A stretch of DNA of 64,000 nt from Calycina herbarum (GCA_001414485.1 LLEY01000080.1:124001-188000), one strand, 5' to 3'; numbered from the stretch's first letter, positions 23,689 through 35,331 are shown. Program-made: numbers and translations. Notes: generated by a model not told the origin, from the letters alone.

Positions 23689-24315
23689 TGTGGTGGTATG
23701 GGTGTGTTTTTTGATGGAAGAAGTATATTCAGTGAACACTGATGGAGAGAAGATGTCAAGGTGAGTCGTGGTAGCCTAGCTTGAGAGGGGTCAAGCAAGG
23801 GGTATTGATGGCTGTTGATTGGCTATTTAATCGAGAGCCGCGCGTGTATTTCGTGCAAGGTGGCACAATTGATTTCAACACTTATCAAATTAATCTTAGA
23901 CTTTTACAGGAATAGTAATGTGCTATCTAGGTGTTTTGACAGTCTCAGTTGCCTGTGGTTACAACGAGAAGTGAAGAATTGTGACAATTACATAGACTAT
24001 ACGTAAAAGTCGTGAAATATTGTTTTTAAATAAAACAATCTTGGAAGCATAAATACTCTTAGAACTTACTGAGATCATATTGAAACAATATACCAGGGAA
24101 ATCGTAGGTTAAAAATAGCGCGAAAAGTTCTATAAGTGCAAGTGTGTGTTTAGCGAGGAGAGCCGTCAATCTACTAAACGCTCAAATGCCCCACTTCGTC
24201 TGTCTTCTATCCAATAAGGGTGAGCTTCCAGGTGTGAGATCGCACAAATCCCGCTAACATCTAGATAAATTGAAATAAGAAATTTCGAAATAATACAACC
24301 CACAAATCACAAAAG
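23689..24315. other. Intergenic, no gene seen
   Basis: Promoter side of the F-box gene (-) and upstream of tRNA-Thr (+). AT-rich, no recognisable repeat. Confidence 0.5.
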
Positions 24316-24407
24316 GCCTTCGTAGCTCAATGGTAGAGCGCGTCACTAGTATTAGAAGTTTCTTCTATGATATGACGAGGTTGTGTGTTCGATTCGCACC
24401 GAAGGCA
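24316..24407 (+). tRNA. tRNA-Thr(AGT) with canonical 20-nt intron
   Basis: Acceptor GCCTTCG (24316-24322) pairs perfectly with CGAAGGC (24400-24406), discriminator A at 24407. A-box TAGCTCAATGG is present, D-stem GCTC/GAGC, anticodon stem CGTCA/TGACG, anticodon AGT at 24348-24350. A 20-nt intron (24352-24371) follows A37. T-arm GTGTG-TTCGATT-CGCAC is uninterrupted, in contrast to the Phe and Asp genes of this window. A T7 run at about 24424 serves as pol III terminator. Confidence 0.92.
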
Positions 24408-24788
24408 AAGATAGTACAAACATTTTTTTGCTCAGAAACGCCTTGTCTTTTTTTTTTGTTCTAGATACTAACATGATTTGCTATTTAATAGTATCATATC
24501 ATCCCCTTTTTTCTTCTCTTAAACTAGTCTACTAAATTCTTTGCTTTCTCTTTAGTGTATCTTAGGGAATTTATTTTTATGGTAATTTCTACGTTAACTG
24601 ACTTTAGCTTCTAAATCTGCAAGAATGAGGCTTCACTGGTTGGTTACAAGGCATTTTGACAGTTCTTTTTCTAGCCAATCACAACCACCAATCGCAGTCG
24701 CATCGCAACATCAGGTAACAGTCGCAAAGTAATCAAATCGTCTCCATAAGCTCGTATCAACGAAATTACTATTTTGCTTGTCGGCAGG

Positions 24789-24842
24789 GCTCTCGTACAC
24801 ACCAGTTCTGAGGTTGCCGGTTCGATTCCTCGTCCGAGGGCA
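24789..24842 (+). pseudogene. tRNA-like remnant lacking the D-arm
   Basis: GCTCTCG (24789-24795) can pair with CGAGGGC (24835-24841, one G-U), and a perfect B-box GGTTCGATTCC lies at 24819-24829. Only about 40 nt lie between the acceptor strands, there is no A-box, and the T-stem is not complementary. It appears to be an internally deleted tRNA or tRNA-derived fragment. Identity cannot be told. Confidence 0.4.
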
Positions 24843-26341
24843 AAAGCACGGTAGCAAGCTCGCCAGCCTATATATTTTGTCCTTTTTAGTTAATTTTATA
24901 TCAAAAGTTTAGTCACGTTTTATTTTCTATTCTTTTTTTTTGCACCAAGGCAACTTTACAGGTAATAGATTCAAGATATATTTGCCACTGCGACTTATGT
25001 AATTTATCTGAATGATAACTAGAAGCACGTCGTTGAAATCAATTCTCCAATTTCCGCACGATCTTTTCCAAATGAATTTTTGGAGGTGAGATAGCTTTTT
25101 CTCCATGAGTAGCAACAGTTAGCGAGACATCAATAACATTTTATTGTCTACTTGTCGACTTCGTGCTCATATCGTTGGTTTGGTCCCTATTAACTCTGCG
25201 TATGGCTTATAACTGGGTGGTGGGTTAAACAAAAGAAATCTCATCTGTCCCCTACTCGTGAAAGCTGCAGGCAAATTTTTAAAAGCAATAAGAATTTGCT
25301 ATCTGTAAATACTCACTTGTCTAAAACTACAAACGCAATAACCTAACAAGTCGTTATTTCATTGTGTATTGAAAAACTAGGGCTCGCTTACTTTTTCTAA
25401 GCTATACAAGGTTAAGCTTGCTACACAGCGCTGAAAGTGAAATGGCGACGTATTTCTGAACACTTTCTCTTAAATTGTCACTATTATCTTCTCTCTTACA
25501 TAGGAAGACTCAGCAGGTTTGAAAGACTGGAGGCCACAGTTTGAGCCGGAAAAGTATACACCTTCTCGATGGCATATTATTTTCCCTCCAACAGCGAAGT
25601 GCTACCGGAAACAGCAGCAAGCCTCAATTCAAAAAGCCAATCCACTACTGCGAAGTCAGCAAAAAGAACACAACGAAACGACAATGAGAGAAACTTTGGT
25701 TTACCATTCGCGAAGTCTTCGGCCACTATTTTGTCGGGTAGAAAGGCCAAGGCCCCAAGGGTATTAAAAGGGGAAGAAAGAACTTACATAATTGGTTCTA
25801 GATAGTGCATTCGTTACTACTGACTATAGTGAGTTGGAGACTTTCCGTCGTAGTATTTTGTACGATTGTGTATCGCAATCTGCAATCTCGATGTCTTCGG
25901 TGTGGACGCCTTTTGCTTGAAGTCATGAACTAGCAAGGCAGAAACTAATGCGTTTCTTACAGTTTGAGAATGATTTTCTCAATAGGCCTTGGCGATTTTA
26001 ACAGTTATCACATCCTCTAATTTTCTTAAAAATTCGGAGGCTGATATCTACTAGCTAGCTTTCTAACACTATAGTTTGTTGCAAAATGATGGAAGTGTTA
26101 CCTTGAAAGCTGGAAAGAGACATACACGTGACGGAAGGCGCCTAGTTGAGGAAAAACACCACATGGAGATGATGAAGAGGGAAGAGCATCATGTTCTTGT
26201 TCGTTTGGAGTGTTCTGTTCCGATCGGGGCCATTTTAAGGGATGAAACTCCGATACTCGCTTTACGGTTGTTGCTGAAATTCCGAAAATATTCATTCCAT
26301 TCAGCACCTGCAATTTATCTAATTTGCCCTAGTACAACTTA
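24843..26341. other. AT-rich intergenic, decayed
   Basis: No gene supported. Overlapping short ORFs at 25519-25805 in two frames have no features. The part nearest 26340 is probably the vanished 3' portion of the SDR pseudogene, which reads towards it on the minus strand. Confidence 0.5.
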
Positions 26342-26993
26342 TTACTCAGACAAGCCAAGCCTAGCGACTGATCCATCTGATTTATCAAAGGCTGCAAGTA
26401 AAGGCACTTCGTTCTTTTCGGAATATTCAGCGATTGGAGCTGCGCCGGAGGCGACCAGTGTGATTCGACCGGGGGTACCAGATGGATTGTTGTTCTTCAA
26501 AATTGGAAGAAGTAGCAAAGCTAGAAGTGCTATAGAGAGGTAGTTGACTTGGAAATTCTCCTCATGCCCGGTGGTTGCGTTGGCGACGAATGCTATATTC
26601 ATTATTCCTGCACTGAGAATAGCAATTCTCTAAGCTTGGAAGCGTCGTACATTTCTTCGCAAAAGCCCGTATCGAGTCATAAGAGTCCATATCCAACTGC
26701 GAGACATCAACTTGGGCCTTTGGATAGAGTTTGCGCAAGGGGATTGCAGCGTCTTCCCCTTTCTTGAGAGTTCGTACGGCGAGGATGAGGTGTGAAAGTT
26801 GAAGTGACAAAAGGATTCGACCACTTTCTAGACCAAGCCCGGTGTTACTACCTGTGATGATAGCAGTTTGTCCGGCGACTGAGAGGGAGTCGTAATTTGG
26901 TTTGGAATTTGGTCGTATTTGATGTTTGAAGAAGTTCTCGGGGAAAGTGTCATGGCGTGGAGGTAGAGAAATAGAGCCTCGAGGAGATGCCAT
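26342..26993 (-). pseudogene. Short-chain dehydrogenase/reductase (SDR) pseudogene
   Basis: From ATG 26993 the minus strand encodes an SDR N-terminus: ...SVAGQTAIITGSNTGLGLESGRILL with the TGxxxGxG cofactor motif, then LILAVRTLKKGE and DVSQLDMDSYDSIRAFAKK. Near 26630 a single extra base shifts the frame; the other frame continues smoothly as IAILSAGIMNIAF...TTGHEENFQVNYLS (the NAG-like and NYL blocks) to LLLPILK and RITLVASGAAP, then stops at 26342. The YxxxK catalytic pair expected next is missing. Intact relatives are usually about 320-340 aa. A sequencing error could explain the shift but not the lost 3' end. Confidence 0.75.
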
Positions 26994-27902
26994 CTTCGGC
27001 GACTGTTAATTATGGAAACTGGAATTGAAAAGAAAGTTCAAATTTGATGGGGTTGTAACTAAATGTCAAAATTGAAGGGGTGCTTCCGTTTTGATTTATA
27101 CTGGATTTGACCTCAATTATTTGACTATCCCCCGTCTTTTGACGAATTGGTGAAGGCACCGACCGGACTACGGGTCGAAAGGTTGCTCCGATCGAAGAAG
27201 CCCCAATTCTTCTTTCTGACTTTAAAATTATTAAAGTCAGAAAGAAGGATTAATTTTAAAGCAAAGGTTTAGGGAAAAGCCTTCTTCCCGATTAGGAAAT
27301 CAATGTGGTCACCCTGACCTTTGTCAATTTGAAGTGCCAGGTACACTCGTACCTCCAAGTCAACCAGTGACTACATATTGACCCGTCGGCGCAAATGATT
27401 TCCAATTATCTGATCTGTTACACCGATCAGACCAAATTGACTGCCCGAAAGAGAATATCGTGAAGATGCCGCCACTCGCTTTCGTCCACATCGATGGTGC
27501 GACGAAAATCCAACCCCAAGAGCGGCACCTCATTTGAAGCCATTGTATGCGACGGAAGAATAAACAGCCCGGTTCGCGTCGTTCTAAGCGCGAAGCTGCT
27601 CGAGCTGCTCGGGAGAAACAAAGGGGGAGCCAGGAGGATGTAAAGGTTGATAAAGTTGTGTCGTTGTTGATGGAAGAGGGGGCTGTCATGAGCAGTAGGG
27701 AAAGCAATGTGCACGTGCCCAGAGCGCCACCATCAGATTGGGCACTTTTTAGCTTCCCAGAAGAGTTGGATATCAAGAACATCAAGAACATCAAGAACAT
27801 ATATCAAGAACATATATCAAGAACATCAAGAACATATATATATTGAAGCACGATCAGACCACCTTAAGCGATTGGCTCCCAGTGTACCGTGAGAAAAACT
27901 GG
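26994..27902. other. Intergenic before the Helitron
   Basis: Contains a near-palindromic block at 27205-27250 (CTTCTTTCTGACTTTAAAAT and its inverse), and short simple repeats. A 38-codon minus-strand ORF beginning at 27543 (ASNEVPLLGLDFRRTIDVDE) is clean, but I cannot assign it to a family. An opposite ORF at 27547-27846 is biased and ends in the simple repeat, so neither is called. Confidence 0.4.
27772..27842 (+). repeat. ATCAAGAAC minisatellite
   Basis: About seven imperfect copies of ATCAAGAAC, some joined by ATAT, make a small tandem array just upstream of the Helitron start. Confidence 0.8.
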
Positions 27903-27921
27903 TCACGTGAGGAACACCAAA
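27901..27921 (+). repeat. 21-bp terminal-like repeat, copy 1
   Basis: Identical over 21 bp to 32743-32763 (core TCACGTGAGGAACACCAAA). Found at the start of the Helitron and again just before the zinc-finger ORF, so it is likely the 5' terminus or promoter of a Helitron family. Confidence 0.75.
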
Positions 27922-30900
27922 CTTCTCCTCGCGTCGTCCGCCCGCATCGTCCACCCTCTCTTGCTACCCTTATAGACCCTCCTCGCTTCTGTACTTCCTG
28001 TAGACAAAATCGCCCGGCTACTTACTTTATGTAAGGCAGGAGGTAATATAAGACCTGTAGCTACTGTCGAGTCTGTATGCTCCCTGGTTCCTAGCCTAAC
28101 TAACCAGTATATAGGACCGACACACGACGAAACGCGCTTAGAAACGCCCTGCTTTACAAGAACTCGACCTAAATGCCCTCCCTCCCTCGCGCCGCCGACG
28201 ACGGCCCCCTACGGACGTGTCTGCGGACGTCCCAAGCCTACCACGCCAGTAACAGGCCCGTTAACCGTCCGTCGAGGCCCCCGTTAGCATCGTAGAGGAC
28301 CCTCTTATCGACCCACCTCTTATACGGCCTCCTAGCTTCCTCTCCCGCCTTCGTCCAGCTCTGTAATATACTCTCGGGCCCTTAACTGCTCGCTGTATAG
28401 CCTGTGATGCCTTACACTTCCAGTTTATAGGCGGCTTCTCTGAGCCCTACTGTAAGAAAGGCAATGTTATACTCCCACCGATCTGTAAACCGCTCGAGTA
28501 CTTATATAGCCTCCTTACAGGCGATGACCCACGCTGCTACACCTTCTGGACACACTTATACGTGTATAACTATGCCTTTACGTTTATATCTATAAGCTAT
28601 AAGAAGGACGCGCGGATCAACCCTGCTACTAGTAGGATCTAGTACTTTTAGATCTATAGGCAGCTCTTTCACTACTATAGCCTCTTATAGCCGGCGTCTC
28701 ACAAGGTGCCTTCCTTTGCACAGCTCTTCTTTTATAACCTAGCGTATGTAATAGACATTCGTGTTAACTAGTACTTATAGCTTAACTAGACGATCCTTTT
28801 ACAGCTTATAGAGGTGCTTACAGACTATAACCTGTTTATTTCCTTATATAAGACAGCCCGTAAGCGACTTACGACCTAGCAAGCCGACTTTCGGATCCTC
28901 CTTAACCCGTAACTACGCTTAGTTATCGAGGCGGGCGTAGATCGACGCTGGGAGAACCTCCCTACGAGTAACGAGGTTATAGCAATTATCTCGGACGAGT
29001 TTATAGACGTAAGCCGTCGTAACTTAGTTCTTGCGGTCTACGAGGTAGGCTAAGACTGTCTACAACTCTACACGATTAATGTCACTTACCTAGCATATAT
29101 GCCTCTTTACTACGTCCTTCTGTTCCCGTATAGCGACCTAGGCTAGTACTATGGTCTTTAGTTACAGGATCGTTATAAGACCCGTCAGCGGACACGGCTC
29201 GAGTAACGAGCCTTTTACCGGTACTACCTTCACGTCCGTCAGGCCTTCTCCCCGCTCTTCTATGCCGGCTGACTCTTGTAGTAATATATCGTTGATGCGT
29301 ATATTACCTACGAGACGACAGTACTTGACTAGCTTTAGACACACCAGCAGAGTATCCGCGTAGACGTGTATACTAGGCTTGCGGACGCTCTAATCTAGTA
29401 GGACATAAATACAGGCGACCTCGGCCGCCGGTTTATTCTCCTGTTAAGCTTTATAGGTAGTAACCGCTTTATATACTAGCTCTTCTAGGACTCTATAGCT
29501 ATTATACGATACTTTGGTAAGCTAAGCTTTTTTATTACCTTTATAGCTAACCTACGCTGGCCTGAAATTACTGAGAACCTCTTACGCGGATAGTAAGCTA
29601 TAGACCGCCTAGATCTTATTACCTGTGTCTTTGCTCTTAAGGTTAAGAAGCTACTTATAGACCTGAAAAACCACCTCTTTAGTCCGTACATAGGCTATGT
29701 ATATATAATCGAGTATCAGAAGCGAGGCCTGCTACATATATACCTCTTGCTCTTCCTTAGGCGAGACGCGGCCTTTCTTACGCCTAAGCTAATTAATAAG
29801 GTTGTTTACGCTAAGCTTCTGAATCCTTTATAGGACCCTATAGGTGAACTTACAGACGTAGTAATCCGGAATATAACCTATAGTCTATATAGACTTAACG
29901 ACTACTTGAAAGCGCCTTATATAGACTATAAGAACCTAACAAGCCCTCTAATATACCAAAAGCGGTTTCTAAAGGCATTTATAGCCGCGACAGTTGTTTA
30001 TAAGAACGGGTATCCTAAGTACCGCTGCTGAGATAATAGACGTACCTTTATAGTCTATAAACCAGGCTTTCTAGATTAGGAAGTCGTCTACGATAACCGC
30101 TAGGTAATCCTATATAACCTATACTTACTTTAGAAGTTCTGCTCTTACTTAAACGTTGAAGTATATACAATAGTTAAGGCTATGAAGTATATTCATAAGT
30201 ACGTCTATAAGGGGACGGACTGTATAACGGTTGTAGTCTCGGGTACGGACAACGAGATTACCCGTTATGTCTAAGCACGGTACGTTGGTCCTACAAAGGC
30301 CTTCTAGCGATTATTCAAGTATAGTACCTACTAAGAGTTTCCCCTAGTCTAGTACCTCGCTGTCTACCTACCTAGGCAGTATATAGTCTACTTTATAGAC
30401 GACCTCTCCTCTAAATAAGTAGCTATGAAAGCCGTAAACGCCCGCTCGACCTTAATAGCTTTCTTTAAGTATAATACTATATATAAGAACGGACGCCGAT
30501 ACCTATACTATAAGTTCCCACAGTATTACATATGGAAAGTAGACTATAGGATCTAGACAAAGCGTTAGCGCAGGTTTTATATTAGCTATATATATTACTA
30601 TAATCTAGTTTCAAGTAAGCAGTACTATTTACGGCTCTTACTAACGGCCGTTCGCAGTCCGCGGTCCTTTAAGAAGCTATATATTGTCGACGGCGTCCGT
30701 TATCTAATATACTAAGCTATCTATATCGCGCGTAGCCTAGCTAAGAATAACTAAGAGTAGTTCTAGTACTTTAATAAGATAATACTCTTTATAACCGGCT
30801 ACGGTTTACAGACGCTCTTTCTTACAGGCATCTGTCAGCAGCTAATTACAGACCTATAAGCTATCTAGGACTGGTTTAAAGAGCATTTTTATAATAACTT

Positions 30901-32740
30901 AGTCTAGAAGCTAGCCTATAACTAGTCTATCAGCTTCCTACTCCCCCTAGTCAATCCTTACTACGACTACGGCCTCTTCTTACTTAGTCTCGGTCTTGCG
31001 GATCTTCAACGGACGCTTACGGACGCTGGCCTGCCCGAGAACGTCTTTAACTGGACTATAAGCCACCGTACAGCTGACCAGCAGGTTAACCTTGCCCGCG
31101 AGACGTCTCTAACGTCTGTAAAGCAAGCTTAGCTTAACCTAGACCAGCGTACCTGCTTTTAGACAATTATAGCGGCTATTACAGACGACCTATAAACTGC
31201 TTATTTCCTACCTACAAGGCCCTAGCAGTACTAGTAAGACCTTCCTTTACCAGACCTTATGCTACTATTACCAGAGTTAGGGTAAGTTAGTCCTTTGTAT
31301 AGTATTAACCGGTATTACGGCCCTACTTCTTCCTAATAGACAGACCTCTTATTCCTAGTTTAAGATCCCTCTTAAGCTAAATAAGTCGTCTATAAGTACG
31401 ATTATAAAGATAAGTCGACTAGGTGTATACCTTCGCTTTATAGACCTGATTATCTAGGACAAGGTGCTTATATAATATAAGTACTACTTTAAGGTTGTAT
31501 ATCGGCTGATAGTTGACTTACGATCTGTTATAGACGACACTCTCTTTAGAGGGGTGCCTGTAATCCTCGGCGGCGACTTTGTATAGATTCTACTAGTAGT
31601 CCTGCGTGGTTTATAGGCGGATATTATACAAGCGTGCTTACAGTGTACGTAGATCTGGCTACGGCTCTGTCAGCTCTCTTTACAGATGAATATACGCGTC
31701 TGTAACGACCTGTTAGAGTAAGATTTTATAAGCTAGATTAGTAGTCTTTTATACGATTCGTCTTTAAATGGGTAGATTACGCTCCTACCCTTTATTCCAC
31801 GTGCCGGGTTAGTTACAGACCTGATTAACCACGTCTACCCGTAAGAGCGCCTTTTACGGGCACCCGGTGACTACCAGGCCTTTCGTGGACGGGCAATCCT
31901 CTCTACGTGAAACGATATAGTCCGCGAACTGAACCAGACGATCCTAAGTACCTTCCCAGGTCAAGAGCAGACGTATTTAGCAGTCGATTCGGCCGACGTA
32001 AATGAGGCAGATCCAGGGATTGCTAAATTACCTCTAGAAGTCTTATAACATATATGTCTTCCCAGTCTCCCGCTCTCAAGACTACAGCTTAAGGTCGGCG
32101 CGCCTGTAATACTCTTACGGAACCTGTGCCCGCAAGAAGGGCTTTGTAACGGGTCGCGGATGGCTATCCATAGCCTAGGGAGGTTTATAATCCAAGTCCG
32201 GCTACTCGGCGGCGACTTTGACGGCCAATTACGGACGATTCCACGGATTAAGCTCTAGTCTACAGATCAGCAGTTATCCTTTACCCTCTCCCGTAAGCAG
32301 TTCCCAATTGCGCTATCCTTTGCTATGACTATTAATAAGTCATAAGGGCAGTCCTTTGAGTCAGTAGGCATCGACCTACGGTCACCAGTCTTTTCTCACG
32401 GTCAATTCTATGTTGCAGCTTCGCGTGTAACCTCTAAGGCAGGCCTCTGTATTCTTTTACCTCCTAATATAACCCGTACCTGTAACATAGTATACCTAGA
32501 AATATTACAAGGTCTTGTTTACTTGGTTCACTTCGCTTATAGGTGGCTTTTTTCGCTTACGGGCCCTTTACGGGTACTTAGCGGCCCGCTTTCCTTTACC
32601 TCATCTGTAATCATCCGTAACTACCTCCAACCTCCTGTTTCTTAAAGCCCACGCCAGCGAGCGCCAGCGAGCTGCTTAAAACTCGTATATAATACTGTCG
32701 AGTGTTCAGGCCACCCCTTAAAAGTTAAAAGTTAAAAGCA
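27903..32740 (+). mobile_element. Helitron with RIP-mutated Rep/Pif1-like helicase
   Basis: Plus-strand translation with stops masked gives a Helitron transposase. Near 27985-28070 there is a Cys pair region (FCTSCRQNRPATYF...CSYC). Rep-type blocks follow, including RWPEI near 29550, YQKRGLLHIYLLLFL near 29715-29760 (normally GLPHxH, the HUH histidines, here damaged) and KYIHKYVYKG near 30190-30215. The helicase part comes next: QGPSSTSKTFLYQ (Walker A, 31210-31245), ILGGDF near 31565, GAPVILLRNL near 32100, and INKSxGQSFxSVGIDL...HGQFYVAASRV near 32330-32430. These are landmarks of Helitron Rep-Hel proteins, which move by rolling-circle replication. Stops are nearly all TAG/TAA where CAG, CAA or TGG is expected, so RIP inactivated it. 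The 5' TC end is proposed; the 3' end is uncertain. Confidence 0.85.
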
Positions 32741-32742
32741 CG

Positions 32743-32763
32743 GGTCACGTGAGGAACACCAAA
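32743..32763 (+). repeat. 21-bp terminal-like repeat, copy 2
   Basis: Second perfect copy of the 21-bp sequence, 40 bp before the start codon at 32803. It marks either the left end of a second, shorter element or a shared promoter inside a single large element. Confidence 0.75.
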
Positions 32764-32802
32764 GTTCAGTTCCAGTTCCAGTCAACTTCTTTACTTACAA
32801 CA

Positions 32803-33840
32803 ATGCCTCGCCTACGATACTGCCACGAGTGCCAGACCTGCCTTATCTCCTTAATTCCCTCACATGAGTCCTTATGCGGACGGTGTATAGAGAGGACCCA
32901 GATCCCCCGGTTAGCGCATATTACGGATCGGTGTTCTATGTGCAAGCGTATTTGGCCAATTCACGACTTCCCTCTTAACCAGCGGACCTCTTTACGGGCC
33001 CTTACGTGCTCCGCGTGCCATGTACGACGACGAGATTCCTACCGTGAGCAAAAGAGAGAGCCGGTTTCACAAGAAGGACGAGCACGAAGGTTTACGCAAG
33101 CACGACGCGTTGTTGAAAAGGCTTTACAGGCGAGATTATAAAAGGAGCGGGAACGGAAGACGTACTAGGAGGCTAGGCGAGAGTGGGAGGACGGAGCCCC
33201 GGACGGAAGGTTTACAAGAGGGGAGTTACAAAGGTTCTTGCTTAAGGACGAGTTTTGGCACGGGTTACTAAGTGACGAGGACTTTGAGGTGTTGAAAGGG
33301 GCGTGGAGAGGCGTGCCACGAGAGGAAGGTCTGCCGGGTTTACAAGAGATTCGCGTAGCTCTTTATAAGAAGCGGGAGTATAGAGAGTATATGAGATTTG
33401 CGGACCAGAACCCGTATAGGCAATGGGATGGCTATACGGAGCCACGGGAAACGGAGCCACGAGAAGGTTTTACGGGTGAGAGTGAGTGCTTTATAGGTCC
33501 AGAAGATACACGAAAAGGCTGCGGAGGCTTAACGAGTCCGCAAGAGGAGGAGAACTGGGAAGGCTCAACGGACGGGAGTGAGAGCTTTGCGGATCCGGGA
33601 GACGGTTGGGGAGGTTATACAGGTACGAGCGAGGGTTGGGAGGAAGCTATAAACGGTCCGCAAAAGGGAAGTGAGGACTGGGAGGGTCCGCAAGAGCGAT
33701 ACTGCTCCTCTTGCAATCGAATAAAGCCTCTTATAGATTTTGGCCGGTTCTTTACATATAATACGTGTCGGGAGCGGAATAAGAAAGCAAACCGGGTCTG
33801 GCACGTAAAGCAAAAGGCTCTCTTAAATAAAACCTCTTAA
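32803..33840 (+). pseudogene. Helitron-associated Cys-rich zinc-finger ORF with two in-frame stops
   Basis: One frame of 346 codons from ATG 32803 to TAA 33840 is broken only by TAA at 33139 and TAG at 33166, both one C-to-T change away from Gln codons. The N-terminal third has C-x2-C pairs (YCHEC, CGRC, CSMCKR, CSACHVRRRD). The middle is a Gly/Glu/Trp-rich repeat (EGxTGxSExF...GPxD). The C-terminus has another pair, YCSSCNRIKP...NTCRERNKKANRVW. The same kind of Cys module is seen at the start of the Helitron protein. Compared with the Helitron, little RIP is visible and codons look normal, so insertion or mutation is recent. Two shorter products (113 and about 200 aa) could still be made. 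Function unknown, probably nucleic-acid binding. Confidence 0.6.
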
Positions 33841-34236
33841 AAACTATAAGCCTCTTAATAAGCCTCTTGAACACAGAGGTCCGGAATCCACCCCGTAGCT
33901 TGCGGAGGGCCGTGGATTAGCGTAGAGACGGGCCGAAGAGACTAAAACTTATAAATACTTAATAAGACTAATACTTATAACCTCGTTTCTTGTCAATAGT
34001 CGATGCATCAATGTAAGAACATCCTTTCTTGACTTATTCCAACCGGTCTTTCATTGTTCGACAACGAGGGGGAGAATGACTCACGTTCTCCAAACGAATA
34101 TCCCTATTCGAGTAGACTAGTACAATCACAATGGTCTAAGCCCAATTACTGAAAATTTGGGCAGAAACTAAAAGCAGGTTGACTGACCTCCAAGTGGAAT
34201 CTTGCATCGAGTGTTTAGAGAGACACCCTTTTCGCC
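33841..34236. other. Downstream flank of the Helitron-related unit
   Basis: AATCCAC at about 33890 and GTGGATT at about 33913 can form a hairpin with about 16 bases between, a possible Helitron 3' hairpin, though no clear CTRR end follows. After about 34020 ordinary DNA resumes. Confidence 0.35.
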
Positions 34237-34897
34237 TTGCTGAGCGAATATTTGCTCCTAGACTTTCTCCAAAACCCAATCAGAGACCCACTCTGTCCCT
34301 TTAAACACTTCGGATTACCAGTTCATTTCGACCAAGATCCATTATGGTGCTTTCACATACCCAGTACAGACCAATTGTCTTTCCGCGCCATGTTGCTATT
34401 AAACTCAGCATCCAACGATATTATTTCGCAACAACCCCTATCAAGCATTACATCCCGCCACCTCAAACGCACTTTATTCATTTTGAACAAGCAACTATCG
34501 GATAAATATGCCCACAACTATGATACTGTACTCTATGTTGTTAGTCTTGTAGCAACGATAGCCGTTCTCTTTGGGATTATGATGCTGCAAAAACTCATTC
34601 CGCCGGGTTAGCAACCTTATTGCAGGCACCCCACCAAGAAACTTGAATTTTCATATGCTACAATTATACATAGATTCAATTCCAAACTCCCAAAAAATAA
34701 TACATACATGGTTGCTCTTCGTTTGCCTAATTTCCACCGATAAAGTGGAAGACCCAGAGATACTGGAAAGTTGGAAGGCAGCGACGACGGGTGAGTCAAG
34801 TTGGGATGAGATTCAAACTCAATTAAAGCAGGTTCTATGGATTGACGCCTTCCATAATGACCTCGGAAAGAGAGCATTTGAAAGATTGATGATCTAA
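34237..34897 (+). pseudogene. Relic of a fungal transcription-factor-like gene
   Basis: Two frames side by side (34237-34611 and 34643-34897) look like the middle and the end of a fungal-specific transcription factor domain (Fungal_trans_2-like): PLWCFHIPSTDQLSFRAMLLLNSASN and HLKRTLFILNKQLSDK, then STDKVEDPEILESWKAAT and LKQVLWIDAFHNDLGKRAFERLM. No ATG opens the first part, no Zn2Cys6 cluster is present, and the central third of the domain is missing. It is not spliceable as it stands. Family assignment rests on pattern recall and is tentative. Confidence 0.35.
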
Positions 34898-35139
34898 TTT
34901 GGGTCTTTTGTTTTTTGGGGTGTGGCCGATGGTAACTTTGTATGAGTTTTTAGGTGAAATTATCTTCCATGGCGAAAGTAGTGTTATGCTGATTCGCTCA
35001 CAGAATTCGGCGCCTGGATAGTTGAACCCACTAGAGAGTAAAGTTATGATCAAGAATAAGACAAACCGGAACCCATAAGAGGAAGTTATTGCTGCCAGAC
35101 TCTTAGAGGGTGAATTTATATTGTTCATAGAGGGAGTTA
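34898..35139. other. Short intergenic before MITE
   Basis: AT-rich; the minus-strand ORF 34835-35173 runs into the MITE and has no features. Confidence 0.4.
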
Positions 35140-35331
35140 GCTCGCGATGGACAATAAAAGCGGCAGTAATCACTCTCTATTCTTCTTATTGTTCTAACTT
35201 TCTAAGACAAGTAATTTTAAATTGTTTCAAGCGTTTAAGATAATTTACATAAATTACCCTGGAATAACGAGAGAGGTAGGCAGGTACCACCCTGGAAGTA
35301 TTTGCTGCCGCTTTTTCTGTCCATCGCGAGG
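35140..35331. mobile_element. MITE (copy A) with about 30-bp terminal inverted repeats and TA target duplication
   Basis: CTCGCGATGGACA-ATAAAAGCGGCAGTAA (from 35141) is matched in inverse by TTGCTGCCGCTTTTT-CTGTCCATCGCGAG (to 35330), differing at a few positions. TA flanks both ends (35138-35139 and 35332-35333), as for Tc1/mariner-type insertions. At 192 bp it is non-coding. Related ends occur at 44329-44565 and 15332-15351. Confidence 0.85.

Noticed and set aside
27547..27846. 99-codon plus-strand ORF before the Helitron
   Set aside because: Its end is made of the ATCAAGAAC minisatellite; charged low-complexity start; no homology seen.
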